Below, in pieces: positions 63,112 to 64,000 of a DNA stretch of 64,000 bases. Source of the DNA: Salinispora oceanensis (GTDB lineage: Bacteria > Actinomycetota > Actinomycetes > Mycobacteriales > Micromonosporaceae); assembly GCF_000383575.1 (NCBI RefSeq), contig NZ_KB911579.1:4239424-4303423 (forward strand). Direction: 5' to 3'. Under the pieces are notes generated by a model. That model was not told the origin of the DNA. It saw nothing but the letters and a program-made list of their open reading frames with translations, and ran no database searches. The translations under genes and the position numbers were made by a program. Every line of letters begins with the position of its first letter. The first letter of the stretch is position 1.

Positions 63112-64000
63112 GCGGTGCCTTCCTGCGTGTCGGAGACGAGGGCGCCCAGGACGGATTCGGCGACGGCGGCCACCGTCCGGGTGGCGTACAGCTCGGTCAG
63201 GGAGAACTCGATGTCGAAGCTCTCGCGGAGGCGGGCGACGAGCTGGGTCGCGCGCAGGGAGTGCCCGCCCAGGTGGAAGAAGTCGTCGAACACCCCCGGC
63301 GGGTCCGTCTGCAGGACCGCGGCGAACAGGTCCGCGACGAGCTGCTCCAGGTCGTTGCGGGGCTCCGTACGGCCCGTACCGCGCAGGCCGTTTCGCCGCG
63401 GATCGGGCAGGGCCTGCCGGTCCACCTTTCCCGCCGTGGTCAGCGGCAGCCGGTCGAGTTCGACGAAGAGGGCCGGGACCATGTACGACGGGAGCGTCGC
63501 GGAGCAGAAGCGGCTCAGGGCGGCGGCGTCCAGGCGGTGCCCGGCGTCCGGCACCACGTAGCCGACCAGGACGCGTTCCGCGCCAGGCTCGGGTGCGAGA
63601 TGGTCGACGACGGCCGCCGTCTCCACCCCGGGCGCCACCGCGAGCCGGGCCGCGACCTCACCCGGCTCCACCCGGTGGCCGCGGATCTGCACCTGGTCGT
63701 CGGCCCGACCCAGGAAGTCGAGGCGCCCGTCGGCCCGGGCCCGAACCAGATCGCCGCTGCGGTACATGCGTTCGCCGGGGACCACCGGGTCGGGTAGGAA
63801 CCGCTCGGCGGTCAGCGCGGGCCGCCCGAGGTACCCGCGGCTGAGGCACCCGCCGATGTACAGCTCGCCGGTCGTGCCGGGTGGCACCGGCCGCAGGGCG
63901 TCGTCGAGCACGTGCACCCGCGTGCCGTACCGAGGGCCGCCGATACCGACGACCTCCGCCTGCGCCTCCGCCAGGGTGACATCGACGGCGGTGGCGGTGA
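63108..64000 (-). CDS. NRPS adenylation-thiolation protein, N-terminus beyond the window
   Basis: The frame is open to the right edge. It begins inside the A domain (GGPRYGTRVHVLDD), then ELYIGGCLSRGYLGRPALTA, MYRSGDLVRARADGRLDFLG (A7), DDQVQIRGHRVEPGEVAARL (A8), LTTAGKVDRQAL (A10) and a T domain DDFFHLGGHSLRATQLVARL, ending TQEGTA. The substrate code lies outside the window. It should act just before the C-A-T-C-A-T-TE enzyme, whose ATG overlaps its TGA. Confidence 0.92.
   Translation of the reverse strand, partial: TATAVDVTLAEAQAEVVGIGGPRYGTRVHVLDDALRPVPPGTTGELYIGGCLSRGYLGRPALTAERFLPDPVVPGERMYRSGDLVRARADGRLDFLGRADDQVQIRGHRVEPGEVAARLAVAPGVETAAVVDHLAPEPGAERVLVGYVVPDAGHRLDAAALSRFCSATLPSYMVPALFVELDRLPLTTAGKVDRQALPDPRRNGLRGTGRTEPRNDLEQLVADLFAAVLQTDPPGVFDDFFHLGGHSLRATQLVARLRESFDIEFSLTELYATRTVAAVAESVLGALVSDTQEGTA

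Noticed and set aside
55543..63844. Long plus-strand frames (up to 877 aa) opposite the NRPS
   Set aside because: Antisense shadows of a GC-rich minus-strand gene whose domains are all recognisable.

Overview
The window is GC-rich DNA with dense, translationally coupled operons, frequent GTG starts, F420-type and AfsA-type enzymes, an MbtH protein and a large NRPS. This points to a filamentous actinomycete, and the style suggests Micromonosporaceae, although no marker gene fixes the genus. It is an accessory region: defence systems, integrated-element debris and three biosynthetic or signalling loci, with no core housekeeping genes.

Layout. (1) 1-6863, minus strand: a three-gene defence operon of the pPIWI-RE type, with a PD-(D/E)xK nuclease, a DinG/XPD-like helicase and a prokaryotic PIWI whose C-terminus lies off the left edge. 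(2) 7376-16550: a graveyard of integrative elements. Two 36-bp tRNA-3'-end-like att sequences (7376 and 11447) each sit about 65 bp from the 3' end of a truncated tyrosine integrase. Between them lie small cargo genes and a 185-bp structured inverted-repeat element. To the right are an IS701-like transposase remnant, an MFS exporter, an AfsR-like fragment and a second broken integrase related to the first. (3) 16540-21427: a flavin reductase divergent from an ArsR-type regulator with a palindromic operator, a secreted cell-wall-type protein, a probably leaderless toxin-antitoxin pair and a secreted trypsin-like protease.

(4) 21449-32549, minus strand: nine genes, all overlapping by 1-4 nt. 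In transcription order they are a PEP-synthase/rifampin-phosphotransferase-like enzyme, a fatty acyl-AMP ligase, a nucleotidyltransferase, an acyl carrier protein, an NAD(P)-dependent thioester-reductase-like SDR, an NDP-kinase-like protein, a UbiA-like membrane protein, an F420-dependent oxidoreductase and an AfsA-like tandem hotdog protein. The set suggests a lipid-derived, phosphate- or nucleotide-containing small molecule, perhaps a signal, and I do not recognise it as a described pathway. A 1.5-kb stretch without convincing genes follows, then a membrane-anchored nSTAND-WD40 protein.

(5) 38003-51722: a complete type I-E CRISPR-Cas locus. The operon cas3-cas8e-cse2-cas7-cas5-cas6-cas1-cas2 is flanked by two inverted arrays of 46 and about 33 repeats, whose leader-proximal ends both face the cas genes and share a conserved short leader. 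One spacer occurs in both arrays in opposite orientation relative to the repeat, so it encodes two fully complementary crRNAs. (6) 51935-64000, minus strand: an NRPS cluster with an A-T protein running off the right edge, C-A-T-C-A-T-TE, MbtH, a stand-alone A-T, and both subunits of a B12-dependent glutamate mutase, which implies 3-methylaspartate as a building block.
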